The notes below the pieces were generated by a model. That model saw only the letters and a program-made list of their open reading frames with translations, made no database searches and was not told the DNA's origin. Shown here piece after piece: positions 1-8,600 of a stretch of DNA of 46,054 nucleotides (its first letter is position 1; the number at the start of each line of letters is the position of its first letter). The stretch is from a virus: positions 1 to 46,054 of the IMG/VR virus record IMGVR_UViG_3300009537_000029, one strand, 5' to 3'. A program made the position numbers and the translations under genes.

Positions 1-1
1 T

Positions 2-145
2 TCATTTTTCCTCCTCTGTGGGTTTCGGATTGATAAGTCCGCTAATCTTTTGTTGAAGTACAGCGAAAGTAATTGCTTCGCTTCCCTTCAAATCCACTCT
101 GTTCATCAGAGCGAGTAGGTTTTGGAGTTCTTCTTTTGTAAACAT
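2..145 (-). CDS. Small hypothetical phage protein (47 aa)
   Basis: A 47-residue reading frame starts at ATG (145-143) and ends at TGA (4-2). It begins MFTKEELQNLLALMNRVDLK and is mostly helical and charged, ending in PKPTEEEK. It is the last complete gene of the fibre cluster. The sequence GAGGAGGAAAAATGA at its 3' end would place an ATG at position 5 overlapping its stop, so a further minus-strand gene probably starts there and leaves the window. Function unknown; support is the clean codon pattern and the head-to-tail position behind the 66-aa gene. Confidence 0.55.
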   Translation of the reverse strand: MFTKEELQNLLALMNRVDLKGSEAITFAVLQQKISGLINPKPTEEEK

Positions 146-155
146 AAAATTTAAT

Positions 156-356
156 TTAGGTTGTTGTGAATGTTCCATCAGCGTTTCGGGTGATTGTTTT
201 TAGCTCAACAGTACCCATATCCTTAGAAATATCCTGCATCTCTAATTCAGTAACGTCAAACTGCTCAAAGTCAGTCCCGAGTTCTGCTGTGAAGTCGCAG
301 TACCCTGCTGATACTACTTTGTTGTCTGATTTTTGAACTTTTACTTTTGGTGTCAT
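156..356 (-). CDS. Small hypothetical virion-cluster protein (66 aa)
   Basis: A 66-residue protein beginning MTPKVKVQKSDNKVV. It has a short beta-rich look and ends with RNADGTFTTT; the RNADGTF segment also occurs in the 192-aa protein at 9055-9633, which hints at a shared small structural module. It lies directly downstream of the 241-aa fibre gene with an A-rich leader (TTTAAAAACAAAACAAT) before ATG. Function unknown, likely a small appendage or assembly protein because of its place at the end of the fibre genes. Confidence 0.6.
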   Translation of the reverse strand: MTPKVKVQKSDNKVVSAGYCDFTAELGTDFEQFDVTELEMQDISKDMGTVELKTITRNADGTFTTT

Positions 357-368
357 ATTGTTTTGTTT

Positions 369-1094
369 TTAAATTCTATCGTAATAACCCTCTACTACAA
401 TAACGCAACCAATATTAGGGTCAGAATCACATTTGTATTGAATGACTTGTGAACTATCCGTTATTACATTGCCGATTTTTTCATGCCGAAACCTTAGATT
501 GAGAACTTGTGCAAATGATATAATAGATATTTGTCCAATATTTGAACTTGCTCCTTTGGGATGAACTCTTATTGTATTTCCAACACCTGCTCCGTAATTA
601 TTAATGTCTGAAATAACATTAAAAGTTCCTAATCTGGAAGTAGTTGGAATATATGTTGAACAATCCACATCTGTTGACGATGTTGCCCTGCCACCAACAA
701 GAACACTTAAATTTCCTCCCAACCAATAACTCACCCAACTCCCATCTTGTGTAATTTCTAAAAAATTACTGCTTGCATTATTTCTTATTGCCCCTACCCT
801 GCGTTTCTTAGTATATCCGCTTGGCATAGTTGGTGTTGTTGAGGAAAGAGAAAGCAAAGACGAAACTGTAAAATCTTCCTTCGCTATTGCCCAGACGTAG
901 TACCAAGTATTTGCTGCCTCTGCTCCTGTGTCTAAGCCCCCTGCTCCTGAGACAGTTATATCTACTGTCTCCGAATAGTCGGAAATTCTTGTTCCTTCAA
1001 TATCTATTTCATCCGCTGAAATGTCTAATTGATAATTCGGATTTGTTGCGTTATTCTGAATAACGAGATTGCTGATTGTTATTTGTGATGGCAT
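369..1094 (-). CDS. Putative tail fibre/appendage protein (241 aa)
   Basis: A 241-aa protein, Ser/Thr/Gly/Asn-rich with alternating hydrophobic residues typical of beta-structured fibre domains. Residues about 50-105 (GLDTGAEAANTWYYVWAI, then a TKKRRVGAIRNN segment) match the style of a domain often seen in phage tail-fibre C-termini. The N-terminus MPSQITISNLVIQNNATNPN is short and lacks a signal peptide. It follows the 572-aa fibre gene by 5 nt and is probably co-transcribed. Fibre assignment is inferred from composition and neighbours; the exact role (receptor-binding tip or decoration) cannot be read from sequence. Confidence 0.65.
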   Translation of the reverse strand: MPSQITISNLVIQNNATNPNYQLDISADEIDIEGTRISDYSETVDITVSGAGGLDTGAEAANTWYYVWAIAKEDFTVSSLLSLSSTTPTMPSGYTKKRRVGAIRNNASSNFLEITQDGSWVSYWLGGNLSVLVGGRATSSTDVDCSTYIPTTSRLGTFNVISDINNYGAGVGNTIRVHPKGASSNIGQISIISFAQVLNLRFRHEKIGNVITDSSQVIQYKCDSDPNIGCVIVVEGYYDRI

Positions 1095-1099
1095 AGTTT

Positions 1100-2818
1100 T
1101 TAAGCTAAAATTGTTTGTTTAGTTACCCATACGCTACTTTCATACTTCTGTATTAACAGATTTGCTCCGCTTGCTTTTATTCTCCAAGCATCCGCCTCCG
1201 TAGTGCCTCCGAAGTAAAATCCACTTCCAAGTCCTATGTTTACTTCTCCATTGTCATCAATAGCCATTCTTTGTGCAATAGCACCTGCATCGGGTTTTGT
1301 AAAAAATTGAATTTCCCCTCCTCTATTGTTAGCTGTTGCCCCTTTCGCTACTGTTCGGATTATTGACAATCGGAATCCCGATGTATTATCCGTTGCAACA
1401 GTTGACAAATCAGAAACTATTTGGGCATCCGCTAATACTCGTTGCTGTCCCAATTCAAGAACTCCTGCATCACCCGCCCCACTTCCATTAATCATTGATA
1501 ATGTTCTTCCCGAATAAGTAGTGTGAATTTTGGCAGTTGTACCAATTAATACATTACCTGCATTGTCAATCCTGAATCTTTCTGTTGGTGCTGACCCCCC
1601 GTCTGGTGTTGTTCCAATAGTGAACCTTGTCGGCATATCAGTACTTCCAGGTGTGCCGTCAACAGTCGCTAACAGTTGAACGCCTGAAAGGAAACTTGCT
1701 CCGTCATACCCCGCAGCTACAATATTAAATATATTATCTCCGCTTGCTACTATTGTCTTAGATGCTAATGTTCCTCTTGATTTATAGAAGTTTAATTGTG
1801 GTGCGCCTATACTTGCACTTGACCTTTCCAATATGTGTGTAATAGTAACATCACCATCTTGCGCTTCGTGTACTAATGAAGATGGTGCTGCTGTTCCAAT
1901 ACCGACATTGCCGGAGGTGTCTATGTTCAAATTACCACTACTTATGGCTGAATTAAATCCAAGAGAAAACACTCCTGCTGTGCCATCAGCAGTTAAATAA
2001 ACATCGTCAGCATCATCTTTAAGTTGGATACGTGCTTTGGTATCCCCAGATTCAAAACGAGCTATCGTATCAGTCGTTGCATGAAACACATGAAGAGGAA
2101 TCTCCGGCGTCGTAGTCCCAATACCAACATTGCCTGCATTGTCAATGACCATCCTAGCCACCAAACCACTAGCACCATCAGCCTTTGTATAAAAATCGAT
2201 CAAACCACCTCTATTATTTGATGTTGTTCCTGATAAGGCAGAACCGATAAAAGCAACACGCTTATCTGCTGCAACAGAATTTGAATCGGAATACTGTATG
2301 CCGCCAACCCGAACGTCATCTGCATCAGCCTGCGCCGTTCCCATTTCATATATGCCACCTCCCGTTGAACCAACTATGGTTGAAAAAGTTCTCCCAGCCG
2401 TTGTTTGAATACCAGGCGTTGTTGTTCCAATACCAACATCGCCCGCAGCTGTAATCCTCATCCTTTCTCCGCCATTTGTATAGAATGTCATCGGATTGTT
2501 GAACGCTCCATTGGGGCCGAACTGCATAACATCAGATGCTGTGATTTTTGCAACTTCCCATCCTGAACCGCCTGAATCAAGTGCTATATATGACTTATTA
2601 TTGTCTACAAGAATGTCTCCTGCTATAACGTGTAGCTTTTGTAATGGTGTTCCACTCCCGATAGCTACATATCCATCTGAATTTTGTATTCTTATCTTCT
2701 CTGTACCCCCTGTTTCAAATACAAGGTTTTGAGCATCATTAGTTCCTAATGTGCCTGTTGTACCAAAAGAGTTCCCTCCTTGTACAAATCCCGCTGCTCC
2801 GTCTGGTCTTATAATCAT
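1100..2818 (-). CDS. Repeat-containing tail fibre protein (572 aa)
   Basis: A 572-aa fibre-like protein built from repeated blocks carrying G-x-V-x-IGTxTP motifs, for example GYVAIGSGTPLQKLHV near residue 50, then GDVGIGTTTP, GNVGIGTTTP, GNVGIGTAAP and GNVLIGTTAK further on. Such motifs are common in beta-rich trimeric fibres and often accompany Peptidase_S74 chaperones, but no S74 domain follows here. The protein ends with WVTKQTILA. It begins 3 nt after the stop of the 480-aa repeat gene, so the two are probably translated from one message. No catalytic residues were recognised; it is probably a host-contact fibre or side appendage. Confidence 0.75.
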   Translation of the reverse strand: MIIRPDGAAGFVQGGNSFGTTGTLGTNDAQNLVFETGGTEKIRIQNSDGYVAIGSGTPLQKLHVIAGDILVDNNKSYIALDSGGSGWEVAKITASDVMQFGPNGAFNNPMTFYTNGGERMRITAAGDVGIGTTTPGIQTTAGRTFSTIVGSTGGGIYEMGTAQADADDVRVGGIQYSDSNSVAADKRVAFIGSALSGTTSNNRGGLIDFYTKADGASGLVARMVIDNAGNVGIGTTTPEIPLHVFHATTDTIARFESGDTKARIQLKDDADDVYLTADGTAGVFSLGFNSAISSGNLNIDTSGNVGIGTAAPSSLVHEAQDGDVTITHILERSSASIGAPQLNFYKSRGTLASKTIVASGDNIFNIVAAGYDGASFLSGVQLLATVDGTPGSTDMPTRFTIGTTPDGGSAPTERFRIDNAGNVLIGTTAKIHTTYSGRTLSMINGSGAGDAGVLELGQQRVLADAQIVSDLSTVATDNTSGFRLSIIRTVAKGATANNRGGEIQFFTKPDAGAIAQRMAIDDNGEVNIGLGSGFYFGGTTEADAWRIKASGANLLIQKYESSVWVTKQTILA

Positions 2819-2821
2819 GGT

Positions 2822-4264
2822 TTATTTGTATAAAAGGTTTACGAAGCAATCTGCTGCTCCAAGTGTTTTGTTGAATATTGTGGCATCCGTTGAATTACAC
2901 CAAGAAATACCTGCCGAACAATATATCCCGAACTTGCCTGTGTCAAAGCTGAAATTACTATTACCTGCAATTCTAATAGCAGCAATAGGGGTAACTGCTC
3001 CATTGGCAGGAACTGTTGCTGAATTAAAAATTAATAGCCACTGAGCAGATGCTAAAGTGTTATGCCCTGAAAGTCCATAAACAACTCCTGCACTTGCTTT
3101 ACTTACAGAAGATGCTTCTAATGCCCCTGACAAGTCGCTGCTTGGAGCGAAGGTTGATGTTGCATCTGGCTCCTCTTTTGTCTGCACAAGGTTTGTAGTC
3201 CCGGGTGTAGTTTGGTCTATACTGACTTGCCCTATTACATTTGCTCCTGTCTGTAAGGTAGATTGAACTGCAAATGTTCCAGAGTTTTTGACATTCCCTA
3301 TCTCTGCAACACCAGCTGCTAATTTTCCAATTTCAGCTGTACCTGCTTGTAGGGTTGCTTGTGTAGCAAATGTTCCGCTATTCTTTACGTTGCCAATTTC
3401 AGCAACACCAGCTTCTAATCCTACTAATGAACCTGTCTTTGTAACAACTTCATTTGCATTTGCTGTTACTTGGTCAATTCCTACTTTTCCAATAAGATTT
3501 GTTCCTGCAGGAAGTGCTACGTCTGTTGCTAAAACAACTCTCTGAACTCCTGTTCCAGTAATTCCGCTGTCAACTGATATTGCTACACCGTTCAACTGAA
3601 TGTTGTTTACGTCTTGTGTTCCTGAAGGTGTTGAGGTGACAGTACCGTCAACAGTTATTGAATTACCGCCATCTTGTATGTTAACTGCTGCTCCGCCAGC
3701 TGCGTTGTCTACTGTAACATTATGTCCGTCAGCTAACTGGTTTGCCGCTGTTGCTGCTCCTGTTGGCAATGGTAATGAAGTGGCATCTATTGTAATGCTA
3801 TTGCCGCCATCTTGTATATTTACAGCACTTGCACCTGCCGCATTATCAACAGTAACATTTGCTACCTCTAAATCAACCTGAATTGCACCACCTACGTCAG
3901 TTTTGATGATTCTTTTTGTAGTTCCACCATCATCAGAACCATAAATAGCAACACTATCAGTTGCATTTGTCAAATCTCTTATATCTAAATCAACTGCATC
4001 TACGGTAATAGAGTTTCCTCCGTCCTGAATATTTACAGCGGAAGCTCCTGCTGCGTTGTTTACAGTAACATCTCCTACGTCAACGCCTGGCTGTGCAGAT
4101 GCCAATACCTTCACTTCGTTGCTGGCGGTTACTTCGGCTCTTGTGTCCGTAGTTCCGTCTTTTATTTCAACGGCTCCTATTTCGATGTCAACGGCACTTA
4201 AATCAACCTTCTCTGTAAGATATACGGGTTGAGATAATTTGCCTGAATTTTTTGATACTCCCAT
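2822..4264 (-). CDS. Repeat-rich fibre/appendage protein (480 aa)
   Basis: A 480-aa protein starting MGVSKNSGKLSQPVYLTEKV. Its first half carries several copies of a block centred on AVNIQDGGNSITVD, preceded by VTVDNAAG-like segments; its second half repeats GVAEIGNVKNSGTF and similar units. The C-terminal 100 residues, from about SSVSKASAGVVYGLSGHNT, look like a compact globular beta domain. It sits between two other fibre genes and has the A-rich leader AATAAACATC. No enzymatic motif is visible. A virion fibre or whisker role is inferred from repeats and location. Confidence 0.7.
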   Translation of the reverse strand: MGVSKNSGKLSQPVYLTEKVDLSAVDIEIGAVEIKDGTTDTRAEVTASNEVKVLASAQPGVDVGDVTVNNAAGASAVNIQDGGNSITVDAVDLDIRDLTNATDSVAIYGSDDGGTTKRIIKTDVGGAIQVDLEVANVTVDNAAGASAVNIQDGGNSITIDATSLPLPTGAATAANQLADGHNVTVDNAAGGAAVNIQDGGNSITVDGTVTSTPSGTQDVNNIQLNGVAISVDSGITGTGVQRVVLATDVALPAGTNLIGKVGIDQVTANANEVVTKTGSLVGLEAGVAEIGNVKNSGTFATQATLQAGTAEIGKLAAGVAEIGNVKNSGTFAVQSTLQTGANVIGQVSIDQTTPGTTNLVQTKEEPDATSTFAPSSDLSGALEASSVSKASAGVVYGLSGHNTLASAQWLLIFNSATVPANGAVTPIAAIRIAGNSNFSFDTGKFGIYCSAGISWCNSTDATIFNKTLGAADCFVNLLYK

Positions 4265-4294
4265 GATGTTTATTTGTTTATTATTTTGATAATT

Positions 4295-5815
4295 TTAATA
4301 TATTCTGTATGCGGTGAATGTATTTGCTGCTGTTTTTCTGAACCTCCATGTTCCGGTAGATTTTGAAGTTGCCGCGTCATTTGATTGAACAGCGTCAGAA
4401 CCTACAAGCGTAATGCCTGCCCCAGCAGCTACTGTAATATCCTCTGCGGCTACCGTTGAAATGTTGATAATTGTAAAATCAATACAATCATCATTAGTAA
4501 GAGTGTTAAATTCTGTTTCAATATTTGCTCCAGATGGAAATGTGTAAACTGCCGCTCCTGCCGCTCCTTGATTTGCTGTTGCATAACCAACTCTTAATTG
4601 AGCTGCTGTTATAGCCGCGGTAGTAGTAAGAGCCGTAGGCGCTGCAAATTGTTTAACTACGCTTCCTCTGTTTAATATTGCACCTTTAGCTGCCGATGCA
4701 GTGCCGGTTGTAAATATAATATTTCCAGAATTTCCTGTTGTAGCACTACCTGTTGTTAATATTGCACTTCCGCTGTCTCCTGTGGTTACATTACCTGTCT
4801 GCGCATTAATCGCTCCACTATCACCAGTAGTTACAGCACCACTCTCAACAGTTATAGTACCACTGTTTCCGGTAGTTGCGGTTCCTGTTGACATCCTTGC
4901 CAATCCGCTATTACCTGTAATCACTTGTCCTGATGCGATTTGAGCACTTCCCGAATCTCCAGATACGAGTGAGCTACCAGAACTTAATGATAATGCCCCC
5001 GAATCTCCAAGTGTAGAAACATCTCCTGATGCAATATTTACAATTCCTGAATTAGCACTTACTGTCGTTCCTGATTCAACATTAACAGCATAACTTACTG
5101 TTGCTCCTGTTGCATCAACTGATTGAATAGTGTGATTTACTCCAGTAGCAAAAGAAATATTATCCGTAACGCTTGGAGTAGATATAATGGGTGCTGTTAA
5201 TGTCTTATTAGTAAGTGTTTCAGACCCCGCCAATGTTGATAATGTGCCTGTGAGTGGCAGCGTTACATTGGTTGCTGCGGTAGATGTCAATGTGATAGAA
5301 AATGCCCCTGATGTCGCCAGCGTACTGTTATTAGCTATTGTAAGCACTCCTGATGTGGTGGAATTAATAGTAAGTCCATTAAATTTTGTGCCTGTACACT
5401 CACCTAATACGGGCGCGATTAAGTTTGGGGCGTTATTAAAGACAAGAGCGCCTGTGCCTTCTTCGTCTGTACAGGCGGCGGCAAATTGAGCAGAGGTGCT
5501 TGCGGTTAAAGCAGATATGTTGTCTGATGCGTAAATTATTGTTCCACCTGCGCCACAAGTTAATGTGCTTCCGTCTGTCCCCGCCAAAGTAAGGGTGTTG
5601 CTTGCGGTTAAAGTTTTCCCATCCGCAACTGTCAATGTAGATGCAGTTGCTGGTGTGGTGAGAGCAACTTTATTGACAGATGTTGCGGTTATTAAGTCCG
5701 CTGCGAGTGTCCCCGTGAATGTCGGAGAAGCTGTACGAGCAATATCACCTGTGCCTGAATCGGCGGTATAATTATAACCCCCACCTACTGTTATTGTTAA
5801 TGTTTTTGTTGCCAT
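4295..5815 (-). CDS. Fibre protein with tandem [DN]SG repeats (506 aa)
   Basis: A 506-aa protein, almost free of aromatic residues in its middle, dominated by Thr, Ser, Ala and Gly. Between roughly residues 245 and 380 a unit of about 14 residues containing TG[DN]SG recurs at least eight times, as expected of a parallel beta-helix or triple-beta-spiral shaft. The N-terminus MATKTLTITVGGGYNYTADS probably anchors the fibre and the last 100 residues form a non-repetitive cap. Its start follows an AAAACTAAAAACAAA leader. It belongs to the fibre run downstream of the S74-containing gene. Confidence 0.72.
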   Translation of the reverse strand: MATKTLTITVGGGYNYTADSGTGDIARTASPTFTGTLAADLITATSVNKVALTTPATASTLTVADGKTLTASNTLTLAGTDGSTLTCGAGGTIIYASDNISALTASTSAQFAAACTDEEGTGALVFNNAPNLIAPVLGECTGTKFNGLTINSTTSGVLTIANNSTLATSGAFSITLTSTAATNVTLPLTGTLSTLAGSETLTNKTLTAPIISTPSVTDNISFATGVNHTIQSVDATGATVSYAVNVESGTTVSANSGIVNIASGDVSTLGDSGALSLSSGSSLVSGDSGSAQIASGQVITGNSGLARMSTGTATTGNSGTITVESGAVTTGDSGAINAQTGNVTTGDSGSAILTTGSATTGNSGNIIFTTGTASAAKGAILNRGSVVKQFAAPTALTTTAAITAAQLRVGYATANQGAAGAAVYTFPSGANIETEFNTLTNDDCIDFTIINISTVAAEDITVAAGAGITLVGSDAVQSNDAATSKSTGTWRFRKTAANTFTAYRIY

Positions 5816-5831
5816 TTTGTTTTTAGTTTTA

Positions 5832-6350
5832 TTATCCCATTATTCCGTGCCATTGACCTGTAATTGCAAGCCCTGACCCAACTTGTGTAAATTTAATTTT
5901 ATAGGAGGTATCTGTTATGTCTGCAAGCAATATTTGTCCAACCCATTGGTCGCCAGGATTTCCCTCTTGTACATGAATACAATTAGAAGAATCTACACTT
6001 ACTGTGCTACCATTTATTCCTGCACCATTTGAATTTTGTATAATACCATCACTTCTTCCATCAGAATAGTTAACAGGTTGTCCCGTTTTAATACATATTC
6101 CTTGCCATAATTTAAGTTTTTTTGTGGTAGTAATTTCTAATGTTGGGGTAGCTCCTGGGTTTGTAAGGACTCCCCCTGTTGCACTAAGCCCATCAGCAGC
6201 AAGAGTGAATGTTCCGCTTTCGATGGTGGTTGTTCCCGTAAATGACGGCGCTGTCGCCAATGTATCAATGGTGTCAACATACTGCGCCTCCGTGGGCTTG
6301 TCCAATCGGTTGAAATAAGTTTTTAATTGTGCTATTGATACTACTGCCAC
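5832..6350 (-). CDS. Short fibre-like protein with shared N-terminal anchor (172 aa)
   Basis: A 172-aa protein starting at GTG (6350-6348), with MAVVSIAQLKTYFNRLDKPT as its first 20 residues. The first 31 residues are nearly identical to those of the 435-aa S74 fibre directly upstream, so both probably attach to the same virion site. The body is a small beta-rich domain ending GSGLAITGQWHGIMG. GTG was chosen because the homologous upstream gene starts with ATG at the equivalent codon. It looks like a duplicated anchor carrying a different tip, or a remnant of a fibre gene duplication. Confidence 0.7.
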   Translation of the reverse strand: MAVVSIAQLKTYFNRLDKPTEAQYVDTIDTLATAPSFTGTTTIESGTFTLAADGLSATGGVLTNPGATPTLEITTTKKLKLWQGICIKTGQPVNYSDGRSDGIIQNSNGAGINGSTVSVDSSNCIHVQEGNPGDQWVGQILLADITDTSYKIKFTQVGSGLAITGQWHGIMG

Positions 6351-6358
6351 GATGTTTA

Positions 6359-7666
6359 TTATTTAGATTCTAACAAATTTAATCTTTCTTTTAATTCGTT
6401 AATCGTTTTTTGTTGCTCTTGAATTGCCTTTGTTAGCACAGAGGTTATTTGTCCATAAGAAAGTGTCATTGACCCTTCTTCTCCATATACAATTTCAGGT
6501 AAAATTTCCTTAACTTCCTGTGCAATAAATCCAATGTCCTGTTTATTGGAATCATTTAATTTGTATGATACTGGATGTAATTTTAATACCTCATTTAATC
6601 CATAGGATATATCTTCAATATTATGTTTCTTTGTTCTATCGGAAGCATCTGTCCATATCCCACCAACTGTTAAAGTTGCTCCGTTCCCATTGGTTACTCC
6701 TGTTCCAACCTTGATTGCATCTGTTCCAGCGGGGGATACTCCAAATCCCCACCCAATGACAGCGGTGTCTCCAAACATCATATTATTACTTGCGCTAACT
6801 ACGGCGTTGGCGCCTATCGCAGTAGCATTAAATAAACCATTTGTTAAAATATCTGCATTTGCTCCAATAATAGTATTCTTATAGCCAGTTGAGTGTGTGT
6901 CAAACGCTCTCACTCCAACGGCAGTGTTCTCATAACCAGATGTATTATTGTAAGAGCTTCCGTGCCCAATAGACGTATTTCTGTACCCTCCAACAGTATT
7001 AAAAAGAGCAGCCCATCCAAAAGCGTTATTTTCATATCCAACCGTATTTTTATTTAAAGATTTCCATCCCGTAGCAACATTTCCTGCTCCCGTGGTATTT
7101 GCAATTAAAGCATTATGTCCTACCGCTGTTGTTGTGGCTTCCGTGTTTACATTACCTGCTTGGTATCCCAATAATGTAGCTCCAGTTGAAGTTAATTTTA
7201 CCGCTTGTTGATTGTTTACCTTAATTGTAAGGGGAATATTATCGGTAGTGCCTATAAAATCAGTCCCAGGAGTTGTTCCAGCGTTTCCTGTTAATAACCA
7301 TCCGGCAGAAGGGGTTTGCCAACTTGCAACTCCATTGGCATCGCTCGTCATTACCTTATTTAGACCTTCATTAGTATCAACCATTCTTATAGAGCCGACT
7401 ACATGGAGTTTCTCTGTTGGGGTAACGCCAATTCCAAATAACCCCCCATTAGTAACCCTAACTCTTTCTAAATTATTTGTGCGAATAATAAAAGAGACAT
7501 TATCAGTAGTTCCTATAAAATCTGTCGTCGCATTTGTACCAGCATCTCCAGTCAGCGACCACCCGCTGGAATCCAATGTATCAATTAAATCAACATACTG
7601 CGCTTCTGTCGGTTTATCTAACCTATTAAAATAGGACTTTAGCTGTGATAATGATACTACTGCCAT
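6359..7666 (-). CDS. Tail fibre with C-terminal Peptidase_S74 intramolecular chaperone (435 aa)
   Basis: A 435-aa fibre protein. Residues 1-31 are the anchor shared with the next gene. Residues about 35-72 and 122-159 are an internal duplication (GWxLTGxAGT ... DFIGTTDN). Residues about 165-300 hold YadA-head-like repeats (NTAVG, NTSIG, NAFGW). Residues about 335-435 match the Peptidase_S74 (endosialidase-type) intramolecular chaperone: SDRTKKHNI with Ser342, then IGFIAQEVKEILPEIV, and a final coiled coil (about 411-433). In this family the chaperone drives trimer folding and then cleaves itself off just before the serine of the SDxRxK motif; that serine is present here. Start ATG lies 1 nt after the upstream stop. 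Confidence 0.88.
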   Translation of the reverse strand: MAVVSLSQLKSYFNRLDKPTEAQYVDLIDTLDSSGWSLTGDAGTNATTDFIGTTDNVSFIIRTNNLERVRVTNGGLFGIGVTPTEKLHVVGSIRMVDTNEGLNKVMTSDANGVASWQTPSAGWLLTGNAGTTPGTDFIGTTDNIPLTIKVNNQQAVKLTSTGATLLGYQAGNVNTEATTTAVGHNALIANTTGAGNVATGWKSLNKNTVGYENNAFGWAALFNTVGGYRNTSIGHGSSYNNTSGYENTAVGVRAFDTHSTGYKNTIIGANADILTNGLFNATAIGANAVVSASNNMMFGDTAVIGWGFGVSPAGTDAIKVGTGVTNGNGATLTVGGIWTDASDRTKKHNIEDISYGLNEVLKLHPVSYKLNDSNKQDIGFIAQEVKEILPEIVYGEEGSMTLSYGQITSVLTKAIQEQQKTINELKERLNLLESK

Positions 7667-7667
7667 G

Positions 7668-8600
7668 TTAAAATACTCTGTTTATTGGTGCGTTTATTCC
7701 ATTTCCTTCTATCTGCATATAATCTACCCCGTCAAGCTCCCCTGCTGTTCGGTTGCTAAGGTTCACTACATCCTCACAAGGGATAGCGCATAAGCTGTTT
7801 ATTTTATTTAATATCCTCTGTACTTGCTCATTCGTAATTCCATTTGCCCCCTGTAACACTCCCGCCACCCCGCCTGCCAGCGCATTAGGGGCTATGAAAG
7901 TTAGTGTGCCATTCGTGGTAGAGCCGCTTACCGCAACTGCGTTTGCTGTTGCAAATGTACTTCCCGATATAATGACATTCGCTCCTGATGCTTCTGCGTA
8001 ATAAGGGAAGTTTTGAGGGTATTCATCATTGATTTTAGCGGCTATGTCTGCGGCGAAATCACTGTTTGAAGATGATACTGAATTAAACGAGTAAACAGCA
8101 GTTCCGATGGTGAGAGAAACAACAGGAATACCCGATGTTGCGGTAACGGAAATCATGTAAGTAGCTTGCTTGCCTGACACATATTCATTTTCGGGAACAA
8201 ATCCTGCAATGCTGTCAATGAAATCTACCATAAGTTCGGCATCTTTCTTTAAGTTATCACAAGGAATGTCCTGGTCGAACTTTTCAATATACTCTGCTCC
8301 TTTTTTTGCGGCGCAACAATTATTTATTTGAAGCTGTCTTTTTATGGAAGCTGCTGTTAACGAATTAGCGGCATTTGCATCTGTCAATCCTTTTGCGTAA
8401 ATCGCTGTAAGCGGTGTGATATTAGTCGTAGTGGGTGTGTCAAAACCAAAAATGACGTATTCTCCAAGTTTCAAATCAATGAATCGTGTCGGAAGTGTAG
8501 CATCGGAATAAGTAATTGTATTCCCCGCCAAGTCCTCAATAGTGCCTGTTGTAGTTGAAGCTACCAATTTCACAACTCCTATGGTAACAGTATTTGGCAT
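7668..8600 (-). CDS. Virion appendage protein, cysteine-containing (310 aa)
   Basis: A 310-aa protein beginning MPNTVTIGVVKLVASTTTG. The N-terminal third is beta-rich, residues about 103-135 contain a CC pair and a single Cys (NNCCAAKKG, DIPCDN), and a second Cys pair (LCAIPCED) lies near residue 280. The middle (VTATSGIPVVSLTIGTAVY) looks like an immunoglobulin-like or sheath-like beta domain. Its start codon overlaps the previous stop by one base (TAATG), so translation is probably coupled to the 147-aa gene. Function unknown; a structural role is inferred from location between ejection proteins and fibres. Confidence 0.65.
   Translation of the reverse strand: MPNTVTIGVVKLVASTTTGTIEDLAGNTITYSDATLPTRFIDLKLGEYVIFGFDTPTTTNITPLTAIYAKGLTDANAANSLTAASIKRQLQINNCCAAKKGAEYIEKFDQDIPCDNLKKDAELMVDFIDSIAGFVPENEYVSGKQATYMISVTATSGIPVVSLTIGTAVYSFNSVSSSNSDFAADIAAKINDEYPQNFPYYAEASGANVIISGSTFATANAVAVSGSTTNGTLTFIAPNALAGGVAGVLQGANGITNEQVQRILNKINSLCAIPCEDVVNLSNRTAGELDGVDYMQIEGNGINAPINRVF

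Noticed and set aside
2822-5815. CRISPR array suggested by regular repeats
   Set aside because: The repeats are translated, in frame and degenerate, and lack conserved direct repeats with unique spacers; no cas genes are present.
1326-6318. Plus-strand open frames across the fibre genes (for example at 2751-3044, 3600-3881, 5187-5489)
   Set aside because: They lie wholly antisense to strongly repetitive fibre genes, are rich in Val/Pro/Ala as expected for the complement of Gly/Thr/Asn codons, and have no promoter or leader pattern.
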